This document shows, piece by piece, positions 45,901-58,231 of a DNA stretch of 64,000 nucleotides. The DNA lies in the NCBI GenBank assembly GCA_030180135.1, contig CM058230.1, positions 101,176,439 through 101,240,438 of the forward strand. Reading direction: 5' to 3'. This stretch comes from Orychophragmus violaceus (Eukaryota > Streptophyta > Magnoliopsida > Brassicales > Brassicaceae). The stretch's first letter is position 1, and each line of letters opens with the position of its first letter. The position numbers were made by a program, and so were the translations under genes. Below the pieces are notes generated by a model. The model saw only the letters and a list, made by a program, of their open reading frames with translations. It ran no database searches and was not told the origin of the DNA.

Positions 45901-46696
45901 CAAATTTTAATCTGATAAAAATACTGAAACAAATCATATGAAAGCTCTTGATTGAATAACACTGTGAAAACAAATCATATGAAAGCTCTTGATTGAATAA
46001 CCTGGAGATTATCGTAGATGATGTTGAGATGAGCAATAAGAAATTGATTCACATCGTCTTTATTTGATTCCCCCATTTCGATCGTCCTTCAACTTTTGAT
46101 CGCTAAATCTCAAACAGGGCTTAAACCCTAAGCCGTCAGACTGCCTCACCAATCTGTAATTTAATTGATCTGTGTTAAAGCCGTTTTGTCTATGGAAAGA
46201 TCATCAGAAATTGTAACCCACATGTCATTGATTACAATCTTGTCTGGAAAATCCAGTTTCCATCTTTTTCCGGTGAGGATTTTCTTCTCATCTTCATCTT
46301 CGGTTTCTCCTTCTCCATCTTCTTCGTCTCAACTGAAACAATCGAAAAAGAGGGATTAGGCTTATGAACAAATTCAACGATTTAGATTCATACGAAAACA
46401 AATGTACATCTTGATGAATATAACTTGAAATATGAAACAGACGCTAAATTTCTTACCCGGAGAGAGAAGGAGATCTAGGATGATGATGGGGAGTTTTTTT
46501 TTTTTTTTTTTAGAGAGAACTGTCAATACTTTTTTTGAGAGAGATAGAGAGAGACAAAAAAAAATGAATGAATAGTCATCAAAAATTTTTTTTGAAGTAG
46601 TGACCAAAATGCTTGACACGTTGGCATAATTCTTTGTTCTCATTGGAGGATTGCTGACTTTTTCTCTCTCATTACTTGTCTTTTATATAAATTAGA
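42953..46696 (-). mobile_element. Helitron B, carrying a SPINDLY fragment
   Basis: On the minus strand it starts TCTAATTTATATAAAAGAC at 46696, preceded by A. It ends near 42953 with a decayed hairpin GTCAGTGC-AAC-GCACGGGC followed by CAGAATTACTT, the terminal CTAG being mutated. Length is about 3.74 kb. It carries part of SPINDLY with an intron but no Rep/helicase. All but the last ~340 bases are included in the repeat unit that was amplified four times. Confidence 0.7.
44000..44585 (-). pseudogene. SPY: SPINDLY 3' fragment, copy 1
   Basis: SPINDLY is the nuclear-cytosolic TPR O-fucosyltransferase that modifies DELLA proteins and represses gibberellin signalling. The partial penultimate exon (to 44486) reads WGVPCVIMAGSVHAHNVGVS and ends at GTAAGC. 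The last exon starts after TTATTCAG at 44400 and reads LGHLVAKDEDEYVQ, stop, SVDLASDVTA, LRMSFWDLMAGTPVCNG and NMWKKYCKGEVPSLRRMEML, then loses frame before the C-terminal tail (LKANGSAPVPS is readable in another frame). The retained intron shows DNA-level capture, not retroposition. An early stop and a frameshift make it non-functional. Confidence 0.85.
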
Positions 46697-46922
46697 TATA
46701 CACCAACAAATAAGTGGCTTCATGGGCTCTATTACAAATCCAGCCCAAACAGTTACCCCAAACATTGAGCCCCGCATGAAGAGTTTGTGATAGATCATAC
46801 GTTTGTTTGACTTCCCCCCATCCCAAAGACATACTACTCACAGTCTTAAACACTATATAAAGCGTACCAGTGAGCTCAACTTCCAACAGAATCATAAAAC
46901 AGAAAAAACACTAAAGGTAACA
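46697..46922 (+). promoter_or_regulatory. F-box gene promoter, copy 1
   Basis: Starts at the Helitron 5' boundary. TATA box CTATATAAAG at 46853-46862 and about 60 bases of leader before ATG 46923. Repeated with few changes in all four units (TATA near 50575, 54300 and 58020). Confidence 0.55.
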
Positions 46923-47045
46923 ATGACCACCACCAAGAAACCCAGAAGCCCACTACCAGATGACATGCTTTTCGAGATAATGACACAGGTGGAGTTGTGT
47001 ATGGGGGAGTTCATAGAATGTTTTAGCTGTAAACACCTTTTCTAA
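46923..47045 (+). pseudogene. F-box N-terminus fused to Helitron DNA, copy 1
   Basis: MTTTKKPRSPLPDDMLFEIM followed by TQVELCMGEFIE is the start of an F-box (LPDDMLFEIMTRV is its first helix). At the unit junction it runs into Helitron sequence and ends CFSCKHLF, 40 residues in all. Too short for a complete F-box, so unlikely to bind SKP1. Confidence 0.75.
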
Positions 47046-47724
47046 ACTCTAGATGAAGCATTCTATTAATCGTCTATTATCTGTTTATTCTCATAGTTTA
47101 AAAACCTATATATTTCTATTATTCATTAAACCCCTCATTTTTTTTATAAATCTACAGACATATACATTCCAAGACATAATTGATTGTTCAAACTAAAAAA
47201 TATTTTTTTTAATATTTCATAGCTATTTCCTCCAATACAGATTATGAATTGTTTTTTTTGATGATCCAAAACTTTTGATTTAATGATGTATTGTAAAAAA
47301 AAATCCCAATTTTTAGGTTAAGAACTTTGAATGCAAGACATTTATTTTTAAGAACGCCAAATGTTAAAAAAACATTTGTTGTGATGGGTCAAGATTATTT
47401 TGTGCTACCTAACTGAATTAGCGACGGGATGGAAAAAATCCATCTGTGTTGATATGAGATAACCAAACTCAAACCCGTTGGATAGCCGATCCAAGTAAGC
47501 TGATATTTCAACCAGCTAAAATAAACTTGAAATGGAGTTTGAAAAGTCTAAAAGTCTAGTTCCTATAGTCTTGGAAGTACAAAAGGGAGGACGATCACAT
47601 GGACTCTCTTTCACATCTTCACCCATATGGGTACAGAATCTGCCAATGCTTTAGTTTTCTTACATTCTATTTTATGGCATTACGCAGCAGCTTGATTCGT
47701 CGGTATCTCTGGTTTATCCTGTCT

Positions 47725-48310
47725 TTGACTTCTAATGGAGACCATTCTCTTTGAGAGCTGCGATGATTGGCTAGGTTGGTAAAGTAGAAGGTACAGGAGC
47801 AGAACCATTGGCCTTGAGAGAAAGAGTGTCTTCTCCACTAACGTTGATTTTTGATGATCCAAAGTCTTTTGAGATTAAAGGACCTCTCTTTGCAGCATTT
47901 CCATTCGTCTTAAGGACGGTACTTCACCTTTGCAGTACTTTTTCCACATATTTTGGTATGTAAATTCAAAAGCAATAGCAAAGGAAGAACCATTACAAAC
48001 AGGAGTTCCGGCCATTAGATCCCAAAAACTCATTCTCAGTTTTGAATGAGCGGTGACATCAGACGCTAGATCAACAGATTACTGCACATACTCATCCTCA
48101 TCTTTAGCAACCAGGTGTCCTAAACCTGAATAAAAAAGGGTCGTTTAAGCTAATGATGTCTAGAGTGATAAGCAAATTTTCCAAGAAACCAAACATTACC
48201 GAGAGCTTACCAACTTTAATGAGCGACTGACACCAACATTATGAGCATGTACTGAACCAGCCATGATAACACATGGAACTCCCCATTCTTTTAAGCAAGC
48301 TGCCGATCAA
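47725..48310 (-). pseudogene. SPY: SPINDLY 3' fragment, copy 2
   Basis: Exon borders at 48211 (donor) and 48125 (acceptor). Same early stop after DEYVQ and same frameshift as copy 1, so both lesions predate amplification. Confidence 0.85.
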
Positions 48311-50643
48311 TACTCCAAACAAATCGATGCCACACAATCACACAGAAGTCATTACGAAATCAATTATTTAGTATTGCCATTACGAAATCAATTAAAGAAA
48401 ATGATATCAACAAATCAATTTGAATAAATCGTTTCATGTGTCAATTGAAAATCTCAAATCGCATCTCCATTGAAGAGCCAGACTTTCCTTGCCCAACGGG
48501 CTCTTTGCCTCAAGATTCCCCACGTTTTCTCTCTAACTGAAAACAAAATCAGCAATATTGTGAGATACCAGAGTTCAAATTCCCATAGATCCAACAATCC
48601 TTGTGAAAAAAAAAACGAATAGAAAAATCATCATCCAGAAAAGAGAAATCGAACGAAGAGAGAAGAAGACACCTGCAAGATGGCGGATTTAGAGGAAACA
48701 GTTAATAAATGGTCTTTATTGTCAGGCTTCACCAATTGCAGAGACCAGAAATGATGAGAAACCTATCGTCAGTGACAAACAGAGATTGGGTAGTAGATCG
48801 ATTGCAATTTCATAATCGAATACATGAAAATAAACTTAAAAAATGGTCTTCAAGGGCAATTTCATAATCGAATACAACAGCTCACATAGCATACATCAAA
48901 AATGGTCTTCCAAGGGCAAATTACCCGTCTATGTCCTGGTTTACGGGATCTTCAGCATTCTCTGTTGGAAGCTAGTTATCATGGTAGCTACGTAAACACA
49001 CAGTTTTAGCTTTTTTGAAAAGCTCCATTATTTTTTCTGTTGTATCAAAATACCAAATCTATCACACAAAAGACATATCATACAAACAAATTTCGTATAG
49101 AAAATTTGTTTAAAGCCATTTACAAACGTTAAAATCTGGAAGGTTATAATCTTCCCTGCAAAAATTATTTAAAACGTTTATGTTCTCAATTCGAAAATGA
49201 AAGAAATATGAGCTTTGGCTACCTGAAAACATGAACCTCTATATGGCCAGGGCTGTGATTAACCTTAAATGATTGGATTGAAGATCATTATTGCGCAAGA
49301 TGTTCAGGTACTTTGAAACCCTTTTTAGTTTCTCTGATTTTGATTAGAGAGAAAAAGAAGTTTCTCAATAGAAACATGTAAATAACATTTATCGATGGTG
49401 AATTGAAATGATTTTAACACCAGAGTAAAATAAAGAGAACATATTTGAAGAAAATCGAGACGGCGGCGGATCATAGCGCTCACGATAAACATGATTCCAA
49501 TGGCTTTTTCTCCTTTCTTGACAGTTGTCTTGTCCTAACCTAACCATAAGACCAAATCACTTAGAGATATCAACCCCAAGTTCTCTAACTCATAACAACA
49601 GATCTGCGAATAACCCAAAATCAGGCAAATTTTAATCTGATAAAAATACTGAAACAAATCATATGAAAGCTCTTGATTGAATAACACTGTGAAAACAAAT
49701 CATATGAAAGCTCTTGATTGAATAACCTGGAGATTATCGTAGATGATGTTGAGATGAGCAATAAGAAATTGATTCACATCGTCTTTATTTGATTCCCCCA
49801 TTTCGATCTTCCTTCAACTTTTGATCGCTAAATCTCAAACAGGGCTTAAACCCTAAGCCGTCAGACTGCCTCACCAATCTGTAATTTAATTGATCTGTGT
49901 TAAAGCCGTTTTGTCTATGGAAAGATCATCAGAAATTGTAACCCACATGTCATTGATTACAATCTTGTCTGGAAAAGCCAGTTTCCATCTTTTTCCGGTG
50001 AGGATTTTCTTCTCATCTTCATCTTCGGTTTCTCCTTCTCCATCTTCTTCGTCTCAACTGAAACAATCGAAAAAGAGGGATTAGGCTTATGAACAAATTC
50101 AACGATTTAGATTCATACGAAAACAAATGTACATCTTGATGAATATAACTTGAAATATGAAACAGACGCTAGATTTCTTACCCGGAGAGAGAAGGAGATC
50201 TAGGATGATGATGGGGAGTTTTTTTTTTTTTTTGGAGAGAACTGTCAATACTTTTTTTGAGAGAGATAGAGAGAGACAAAAAAAATGAATGAATAGTCAT
50301 CAAAAAAGTTTTTTGAAGTAGTGACCAAAATGCTTGACACGTTGGCATAATTCTTTGTTCTCATTGGAGGATTGCTGACTTTTTCTCTCTCATTACTTGT
50401 CTTTTATATAAATTAGATATACACCAACAAATAAGTGGCTTCATGGGCTCTATTACAAATCCAGCCCAAACAGTTACCCCAAACATTGAGCCCCGCATGA
50501 AGAGTTTGTGATAGATCATACGTTTGTTTGACTTCCCCCCATCCCAAAGACATACTCCTCACAGTCTTAAACACTATATAAAGCGTACCAGTGAGCTCAA
50601 CTTCCAACAAAATCATAAAACAGAAAAAACACTAAAGGTAACA

Positions 50644-50766
50644 ATGACCACCACCAAGAAACCCAGAAGCCCACTACCAGATGACATGCTTTTCGAGATA
50701 ATGACACGGGTGGAGTTGTGTATGGGGGAGTTCATAGAATATTTTAGCTGTAAACACCTTTTCTAA
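50644..50766 (+). pseudogene. F-box N-terminus fused to Helitron DNA, copy 2
   Basis: As copy 1, but reading MTRVEL and a junction peptide EYFSCKHLF caused by a G-to-A change just after the junction (50741). Confidence 0.75.
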
Positions 50767-51446
50767 ACTCTAGATGAAGCATTCTATTAATCGTCTATTA
50801 TCCGTTTATTCTCATAGTTTAAAAACCTATATATTTCTATTATTCATTAAACCCCTCATTTTTTTTTTATAAATCTACAGACATATACATTCCAAGACAT
50901 AATTGATTGTTCAAACTAAAAAATATTTTTTTAATATTTCATAGCTATTTCCTCCAATACAGATTATGAATTGTTTTTTTTGATGATCCAAAACTTTTGA
51001 TTTAATGATGTATTGTAAAAAAAAATCCCAATTTTTAGGTTAAGAACTTTGAATGCAAGACATTTATTTTTAAGAACGCCAAATGTTAAAAAAACATTTG
51101 TTGTGATGGGTCAAGATTATTTTGTGCTACCTAACTGAATTAGCGACGGGATGGAAAAAATCCATCTGTGTTGATATGAGATAACCAAACTCAAACCCGT
51201 TGGATAGCCGATCCAAGTAAGCTGATATTTCAACCAGCTAAAATAAACTTGAAATGGAGTTTGAAAAGTCTAAAAGTCTAGTTCCTATAGTCTTGGAAGT
51301 ACAAAAGGGAGGACGATCACATGGACTCTCTTTCACATCTTCACCCATATGGGTACAGAATCTGCCAATGCTTTAGTTTTCTTACATTCTATTTTCTGGC
51401 ATTACGCAGCAGCTTGATTCGTCGGTATCTCTGGTTTATCCTGTCT

Positions 51447-52031
51447 TTGACTTCTAATGGAGACCATTCTCTTTGAGAGCTGCGATGATTGGCTAGGTTG
51501 GTAAAGTAGAAGGTACAGGAGCAGAACCATTGGCCTTGAGAGAAAGAGTGTCTTCTCCACTAACGTTGATTTTTGATGATCCAAAGTCTTTTGAGATTAA
51601 AGGACCTCTCTTTGCAGCATTTCCATTCGTCTTAAGGACGGTACTTCACCTTTGCAGTACTTTTTCCACATATTTTGGTATGTAAATTCAAGAGCAATAG
51701 CAAAGGAAGAACCATTACAAATAGGAGTTCCGGCCATTAGATCCCAAAAACTCATTCTCAGTTTTGAATGAGCGGTGACATCAGACGCTAGATCAACAGA
51801 TTACTGCACATACTCATCCTCATCTTTAGCAACCAGGTGTCCTAAACCTGAATAAAAAGGGTCGTTTAAGCTAATGATGTCTAGAGTGATAAGCAAATTT
51901 TCCAAGAAACCAAACATTATCGAGAGCTTACCAACTTTAATGAGCGACTGACACCAACATTATGAGCATGTACTGAACCAGCCATGATAACACATGGAAC
52001 TCCTCATTCTTTTAAGCAAGCTGCCGATCAA
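51447..52031 (-). pseudogene. SPY: SPINDLY 3' fragment, copy 3
   Basis: Exon borders at 51932 and 51847; the intron is one A shorter than in the other copies. Shares with copy 4 the substitutions at 51396 and 51920. Confidence 0.85.
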
Positions 52032-54368
52032 TACTCCAAACAAATCGATGCCACACAATCACACAGAAGTCATTACGAAATCAATTATTTAGTATTGCCA
52101 TTACGAAATCAATTAAAGAAAATGATATCAACAAATCAATTTGAATAAATCGTTTCATGTGTCAATTGAAAATCTCAAATCGCATCTCCATTGAAGAGCC
52201 AGACTTTCCTTGCCCAACGGGCTCTTTGCCTCAAGATTCCCCACGTTTTCTCTCTAACTGAAAACAAAATCAGCAATATTGTGAGATACCAGAGTTCAAA
52301 TTCCCATAGATCCAACAATCCTTGTGAAAAAAAAAACGAATAGAAAAATCATCATCCAGAAAAGAGAAATCGAACGAAGAGAGAAGAAGACACCTGCAAG
52401 ATGGCGGATTTAGAGGAAACAGTTAATAAATGGTCTTTATTGTCAGGCTTCACCAATTGCAGAGACCAGAAATGATGAGAAACCTTTCGTCAGTGACAAA
52501 CAGAGATTGGGTAGTAGATCGATTGCAATTTCATAACCGAATACATGAAAATAAACTTAAAAAATGGTCTTCAAGGGCAATTTCATAATCGAATACAACA
52601 GCTCACATAGCATACATCAAAAATGGTCTTCCAAGGGCAAATTACCCGTCTATGTCCTGGTTTACGGGATCTTCAGCATTCTCTGTTGGAAGCTAGTTAT
52701 CATGGTAGCTACGTAAACACACAGTTTTAGCTTTTTTGAAAAGCTCCATTATTTTTTCTGTTGTATCAAAATACCAAATCTATCACACAAAAGACATATC
52801 ATACAAACAAATTTCGTATAGAAAATTTGTTTAAAGCCATTTACAAACGTTAAAATCTGGAAGGTTATAATCTTCCCTGCAAAAATTATTTAAAACGTTT
52901 ATGTTCTCAATTCGAAAATGAAAGAAATATGAGCTTTGGCTACCTGAAAACATGAACCTCTATATGGCCAGGGCAGTGATTAACCTTAAATGATTGGATT
53001 GAAGATCATTATTGCGCAAGATGTTCAGGTACTTTGAAACCCTTTTTAGTTTCTCTGATTTTGATTAGAGAGAAAAAGAAGTTTCTCAATAGAAACATGT
53101 AAATAACATTTATCGATGGTGAATTGAAATGATTTTAACACCAGAGTAAAATAAAGAGAACATATTTGAAGAAAATCGAGACGGCGGCGGATCATAGCGC
53201 TCACGATAAACATGATTCCAATGGCTTTTTCTCCTTTCTTGACAGTTGTCTTGTCCTAACCTAACCATAAGACCAAATCACTTAGAGATATCAACCCCAA
53301 GTTCTCTAACTCATAACAACAGATCTGCGAATAACCCAAAATCAGACAAATTTTAATCTGATAAAAATACTGAAACAAATCATATGAAAGCTCTTGATTG
53401 AATAACACTGTGAAAACAAATCATATGAAAGCTCTTGATTGAATAACCTGGAGATTATCGTAGATGATGTTGAGATGAGCAATAAGAAATTGATTCACAT
53501 CGTCTTTATTTGATTCCCCCATTTCGATCGTCCTTCAACTTTTGATCGCTAAATCTCAAACAGGGCTTAAACCCTAAGCCGTCAGACTGCCTCACCAATC
53601 TGTAATTTAATTGATCTGTGTTAAAGCCGTTTTGTCTATGGAAAGATCATCAGAAATTGTAACCCACATGTCATTGATTACAATCTTGTCTGGAAAATCC
53701 AGTTTCCATCTTTTTCCGGTGAGGATTTTCTTCTCATCTTCATCTTCGGTTTCTCCTTCTCCATCTTCTTCGTCTCAACTGAAACAATCGAAAAAGAGGG
53801 ATTAGGCTTATGAACAAATTCAACGATTTAGATTCATACGAAAACAAATGTACATCTTGATGAATATAACTTGAAATATGAAACAGACGCTAAATTTCTT
53901 ACCCGGAGAGAGAAGGAGATCTAGGATGATGATGGGGAGTTTTTTTTTTTTTTTTTTAGAGAGAACTGTCAAAACTTTTTTTGAGAGAGATAGAGAGAGA
54001 CAAAAAAAAATGAATGAATAGTCATCAAAAATTTTTTTTGAAGTAGTGACCAAAATGCTTGACACGTTGGCATAATTCTTTGTTCTCATTGGAGGATTGC
54101 TGACTTTTTCTCTCTCATTACTTGTCTTTTATATAAATTAGATATACACCAACAAATAAGTGGCTTCATGGGCTCTATTACAAATCCAGCCCAAACAGTT
54201 ACCCCAAACATTGAGCCCCGCATGAAGAGTTTGTGATAGATCATACGTTTGTTTGACTTCCCCCCATCCCAAAGACATACTCCTCACAGTCTTAAACACT
54301 ATATAAAGCGTACCAGTGAGCTCAACTTCCAACAAAATCATAAAACAGAAAAAACACTAAAGGTAACA

Positions 54369-54491
54369 ATGACCACCACCAAGAAACCCAGAAGCCCACT
54401 ACCAGATGACATGCTTTTCGAGATAATGACACGGGTGGAGTTGTGTATGGGGGAGTTCATAGAATGTTTTAGCTGTAAACACCTTTTCTAA
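54369..54491 (+). pseudogene. F-box N-terminus fused to Helitron DNA, copy 3
   Basis: Same chimeric 40-residue frame as copy 1, with MTRVEL in place of MTQVEL. Confidence 0.75.
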
Positions 54492-55173
54492 ACTCTAGAT
54501 GAAGCATTCTATTAATCGTCTATTATCCGTTTATTCTCATAGTTTAAAAACCTATATATTTCTATTATTCATTAAACCCCTTTATTTTTTTTTATAAATC
54601 TACAGACATATACATTCCAAGACATAATTGATTGTTCAAACTAAAAAATATTTTTTTAATATTTCATAGCTATTTCCTCCAATACAGATTATGAATTGTT
54701 TTTTTTTGATGATCCAAAACTTTTGATTTAATGATGTATTGTAAAAAAAAATCCCAATTTTTAGGTTAAGAACTTTGAATGCAAGACATTTATTTTTAAG
54801 AACGCCAAATGTTAAAAAAAACATTTGTTGTGATGGGTCAAGATTATTTTGTGCTACCTAACTGAATTAGCGACGGGATGGAAAAAATCCATCTGTGTTG
54901 ATATGAGATAACCAAACTCAAACCCGTTGGATAGCCGATCCAAGTAAGCTGATATTTCAACCAGCTAAAATAAACTTGAAATGGAGTTTGAAAAGTCTAA
55001 AAGTCTAGTTCCTATAGTCTTGGAAGTACAAAAGGGAGGACGATCACATGGACTCTCTTTCACATCTTCACCCATATGGGTACAGAATCTGCCAATGCTT
55101 TAGTTTTCTTACATTCTATTTTCTGGCATTACGCAGCAGCTTGATTCGTCGGTATCTCTGGTTTATCCTGTCT

Positions 55174-55759
55174 TTGACTTCTAATGGAGACCATTCTCTT
55201 TGAGAGCTGCGATGATTGGCTAGGTTGGTAAAGTAGAAGGTACAGGAGCAGAACCATTGGCCTTGAGAGAAAGAGTGTCTTCTCCACTAACGTTGATTTT
55301 TGATGATCCAAAGTCTTTTGAGATTAAAGGACCTCTCTTTGCAGCATTTCCATTCGTCTTAAGGACGGTACTTCACCTTTGCAGTACTTTTTCCACATAT
55401 TTTGGTATGTAAATTCAAGAGCAATAGCAAAGGAAGAACCATTACAAACAGGAGTTCCGGCCATTAGATCCCAAAAACTCATTCTCAGTTTTGAATGAGC
55501 GGTGACATCAGACGCTAGATCAACAGATTACTGCACATACTCATCCTCATCTTTAGCAACCAGGTGTCCTAAACCTGAATAAAAAAGGGTCGTTTAAGCT
55601 AATGATGTCTAGAGTGATAAGCAAATTTTCCAAGAAACCAAACATTATCGAGAGCTTACCAACTTTAATGAGCGACTGACACCAACATTATGAGCATGTA
55701 CTGAACCAGCCATGATAACACATGGAACTCCTCATTCTTTTAAGCAAGCTGCCGATCAA
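55174..55759 (-). pseudogene. SPY: SPINDLY 3' fragment, copy 4
   Basis: Exon borders at 55660 and 55574. Same lesions as the other copies. Confidence 0.85.
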
Positions 55760-58087
55760 TACTCCAAACAAATCGATGCCACACAATCACACAGAAGTCA
55801 TTACGAAATCAATTATTTAGTATTGCCATTACGAAATCAATTAAAGAAAATGATATCAACAAATCAATTTGAATAAATCATTTCATGTGTCAATTGAAAA
55901 TCTCAAATCGCATCTCCATTGAAGAGCCAGACTTTCCTTGCCCAACGGGCTCTTTGCCTCAAGATTCCCCACGTTTTCTCTCTAACTGAAAACAAAATCA
56001 GCAATATTGTGAGATACCAGAGTTCAAATTCCCATAGATCCAACAATCCTTGTGAAAAAAGAAAACGAATAGAAAAATCATCATCCAGAAAAGAGAAATC
56101 GAACGAAGAGAGAAGAAGACACCTGCAAGATGGCGGATTTAGAGGAAACAGTTAATAAATGGTCTTTATTGTCAGGCTTCACCAATTGCAGAGACCAGAA
56201 ATGATGAGAAACCTATCGTCAGTGACAAACAGAGATTGGGTAGTAGATCGATTGCAATTTCATAATCGAATACATGAAAATAAACTTTAAAAATGGTCTT
56301 CAAGGGCAATTTCATAATCGAATACAACAACTCACATAGCATACATCAAAAATGGTCTTCCAAGGGCAAATTACCCGTCTATGTCCTGGTTTACGGGATC
56401 TTCAGCATTCTCTGTTGGAAGCTAGTTATCATGGTAGCTACGTAAACACACAGTTTTAGCTTTTTTGAAAAGCTCCATTATTTTTTCTGTTGTATCAAAA
56501 TACCAAATCTATCACACAAAAGACATATCATACAAACAAATTTCGTATAGAAAATTTGTTTAAAGCCATTTACAAACGTTAAAATCTGGAAGGTTATAAT
56601 CTTCCCTGCAAAAATATTTAAAACGTTTATGTCTCAATTCGAAAATGAAAGAAATATGAGCTTTGGCTACCTGAAAACATGAACCTCTATATGGCCAGGG
56701 CTGTGATTAACCTTAAATGATTGGATTGAAGATCATTATTGCGCAAGATGTTCAGGTACTTTGAAACCCTTTTTAGTTTCTCTGATTTTGATAAGAGAGA
56801 AAAAGAAGTTTCTCAATAGAAACATGTAAATAACATTTATCGATGGTGAATTGAAATGATTTTAACACCAGAGTAAAATAAAGAGAACATACTTGAAGAA
56901 AATCGAGACGGCGGCGGATCAGAGCGCTCACGATAAACATGATTCCAATGGATTTTTCTCCTTTCTTGACAGTTGTCTTGTCCTAACCTAACCATAAGAC
57001 CAAATCACTTAGAGATATCAACCCCAAGTTCTCTAACTCATAACAACAGATCTGCGAATAAAAATCAGGCAAATTTTAATCTGATAAAAATACTGAAACA
57101 AATCATATGAAAGCTCTTGATTGAATAACACTGTGAAAACAAATCATATGAAAGCTCTTGATTGAATAACCTGGAGATTATCGTAGATGATGTTGAGATG
57201 AGCAATAAGAAATTGATTCACATCGTCTTTATTTGATTCCCCCATTTCGATCTTCCTTCAACTTTTGATCGCTAAATCTCAAACAGGGCTTAAACCCTAA
57301 GCCGTCAGACTGCCTCACCAATCTATAATTTAATTGATCTGTGTTAAAGCCGTTTTGTCTATGGAAAGATCATCAGAAATTGTAACCCACATGTCATTGA
57401 TTACAATCTTGTCTGGAAAAGCCAGTTTCCATCTTTTTCCGGTGAGGATTTTCTTCTCATCTTCATCTTCGGTTTCTCCTTCTCCATCTTCTTCGTCTCA
57501 ACTGAAACAATCGAAAAAGAGGGATTAGGCTTATGAACAAATTCAACGATTTAGATTCATACGAAAACAAATGTACATCTTGATGAATATAACTTGAAAT
57601 ATGAAACAGACGCTAGATTTCTTACCCGGAGAGAGAAGGAGATCTAGGATGATGATGGGGAGTTTTTTTTTTTTTTTTGGAGAGAACTGTCAATACTTTT
57701 TTTGAGAGAGATAGAGAGAGACAAAAAAAAATGAATGAATAGTCATCAAAAATTTTTTTGAAGTAGTGACCAAAATGCTTGACACGTTGGCATAATTCTT
57801 TGTTCTCATTGGAGGATTGCTGACTTTTTCTCTCTCATTACTTGTCTTTTATATAAATTAGATATACACCAACAAATAAGTGGCTTCATGGGCTCTATTA
57901 CAAATCCAGCACAAACAGTTACCCCAAACATTGAGCCCCGCATGAAGAGTTTGTGATAGATCATACGTTTGTTTGACTTCCCCCCATCCCAAAGACATAC
58001 TCCTCACAGTCTTAAACACTATATAAAGCGTACCAGTGAGCTCAACTTCCAACAGAATCATAAAACAGAAAAACACTAAAGGTAACA

Positions 58088-58222
58088 ATGACCACCACCA
58101 AGAAACCCATAAGCCCACTACCAGATGACATGCTTTTCGAGATAATGACACGGGTGGAGTTGTGTATGGGGGAGTTCATAGAAGGAAACTGCTTATATGG
58201 AACAGCTAAACTGGCGTGTTGA
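58088..58222 (+). pseudogene. F-box N-terminus, copy 4, with native flank
   Basis: The only copy in which sequence continues past the repeat junction. After MGEFIE it reads GNCLYGTAKLAC and stops at 58220-58222, nine bases before the Copia LTR. The downstream F-box and DUF295 parts are absent, so this gene is also truncated. Reads KKPISPLP where the others have KKPRSPLP. Confidence 0.7.
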
Positions 58223-58231
58223 TACGGCAAA

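Larger units (their letters stand above)
43292..58183 (+). repeat. Four direct repeats of about 3.72 kb
   Basis: Head-to-tail units at 43292-47018 (3727 bp), 47019-50739 (3721), 50740-54464 (3725) and 54465-58183 (3719). Each begins TGTTTTAGCTGTAAACACC inside Helitron B and ends TTGTGTATGGGGGAGTTCAT plus AGAA inside the first exon of an F-box gene. The copies differ by only scattered substitutions and homopolymer lengths. The three internal junctions share the same breakpoint, so they come from one original duplication followed by unequal exchange. Confidence 0.96.

Noticed and set aside
46165..46359. A 64-residue Ser-rich ORF repeated four times
   Set aside because: No domain or promoter. 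It varies only at one site (Ser/Ala) that follows the DNA mosaic pattern, so there is no sign of protein-level selection.
40909..58222. DUF295 C-terminus (minus) and F-box N-terminus (plus) as two halves of one gene split by the Helitron
   Set aside because: They are on opposite strands, so a simple insertion cannot have split them. An inversion would be needed and I see no evidence for it.
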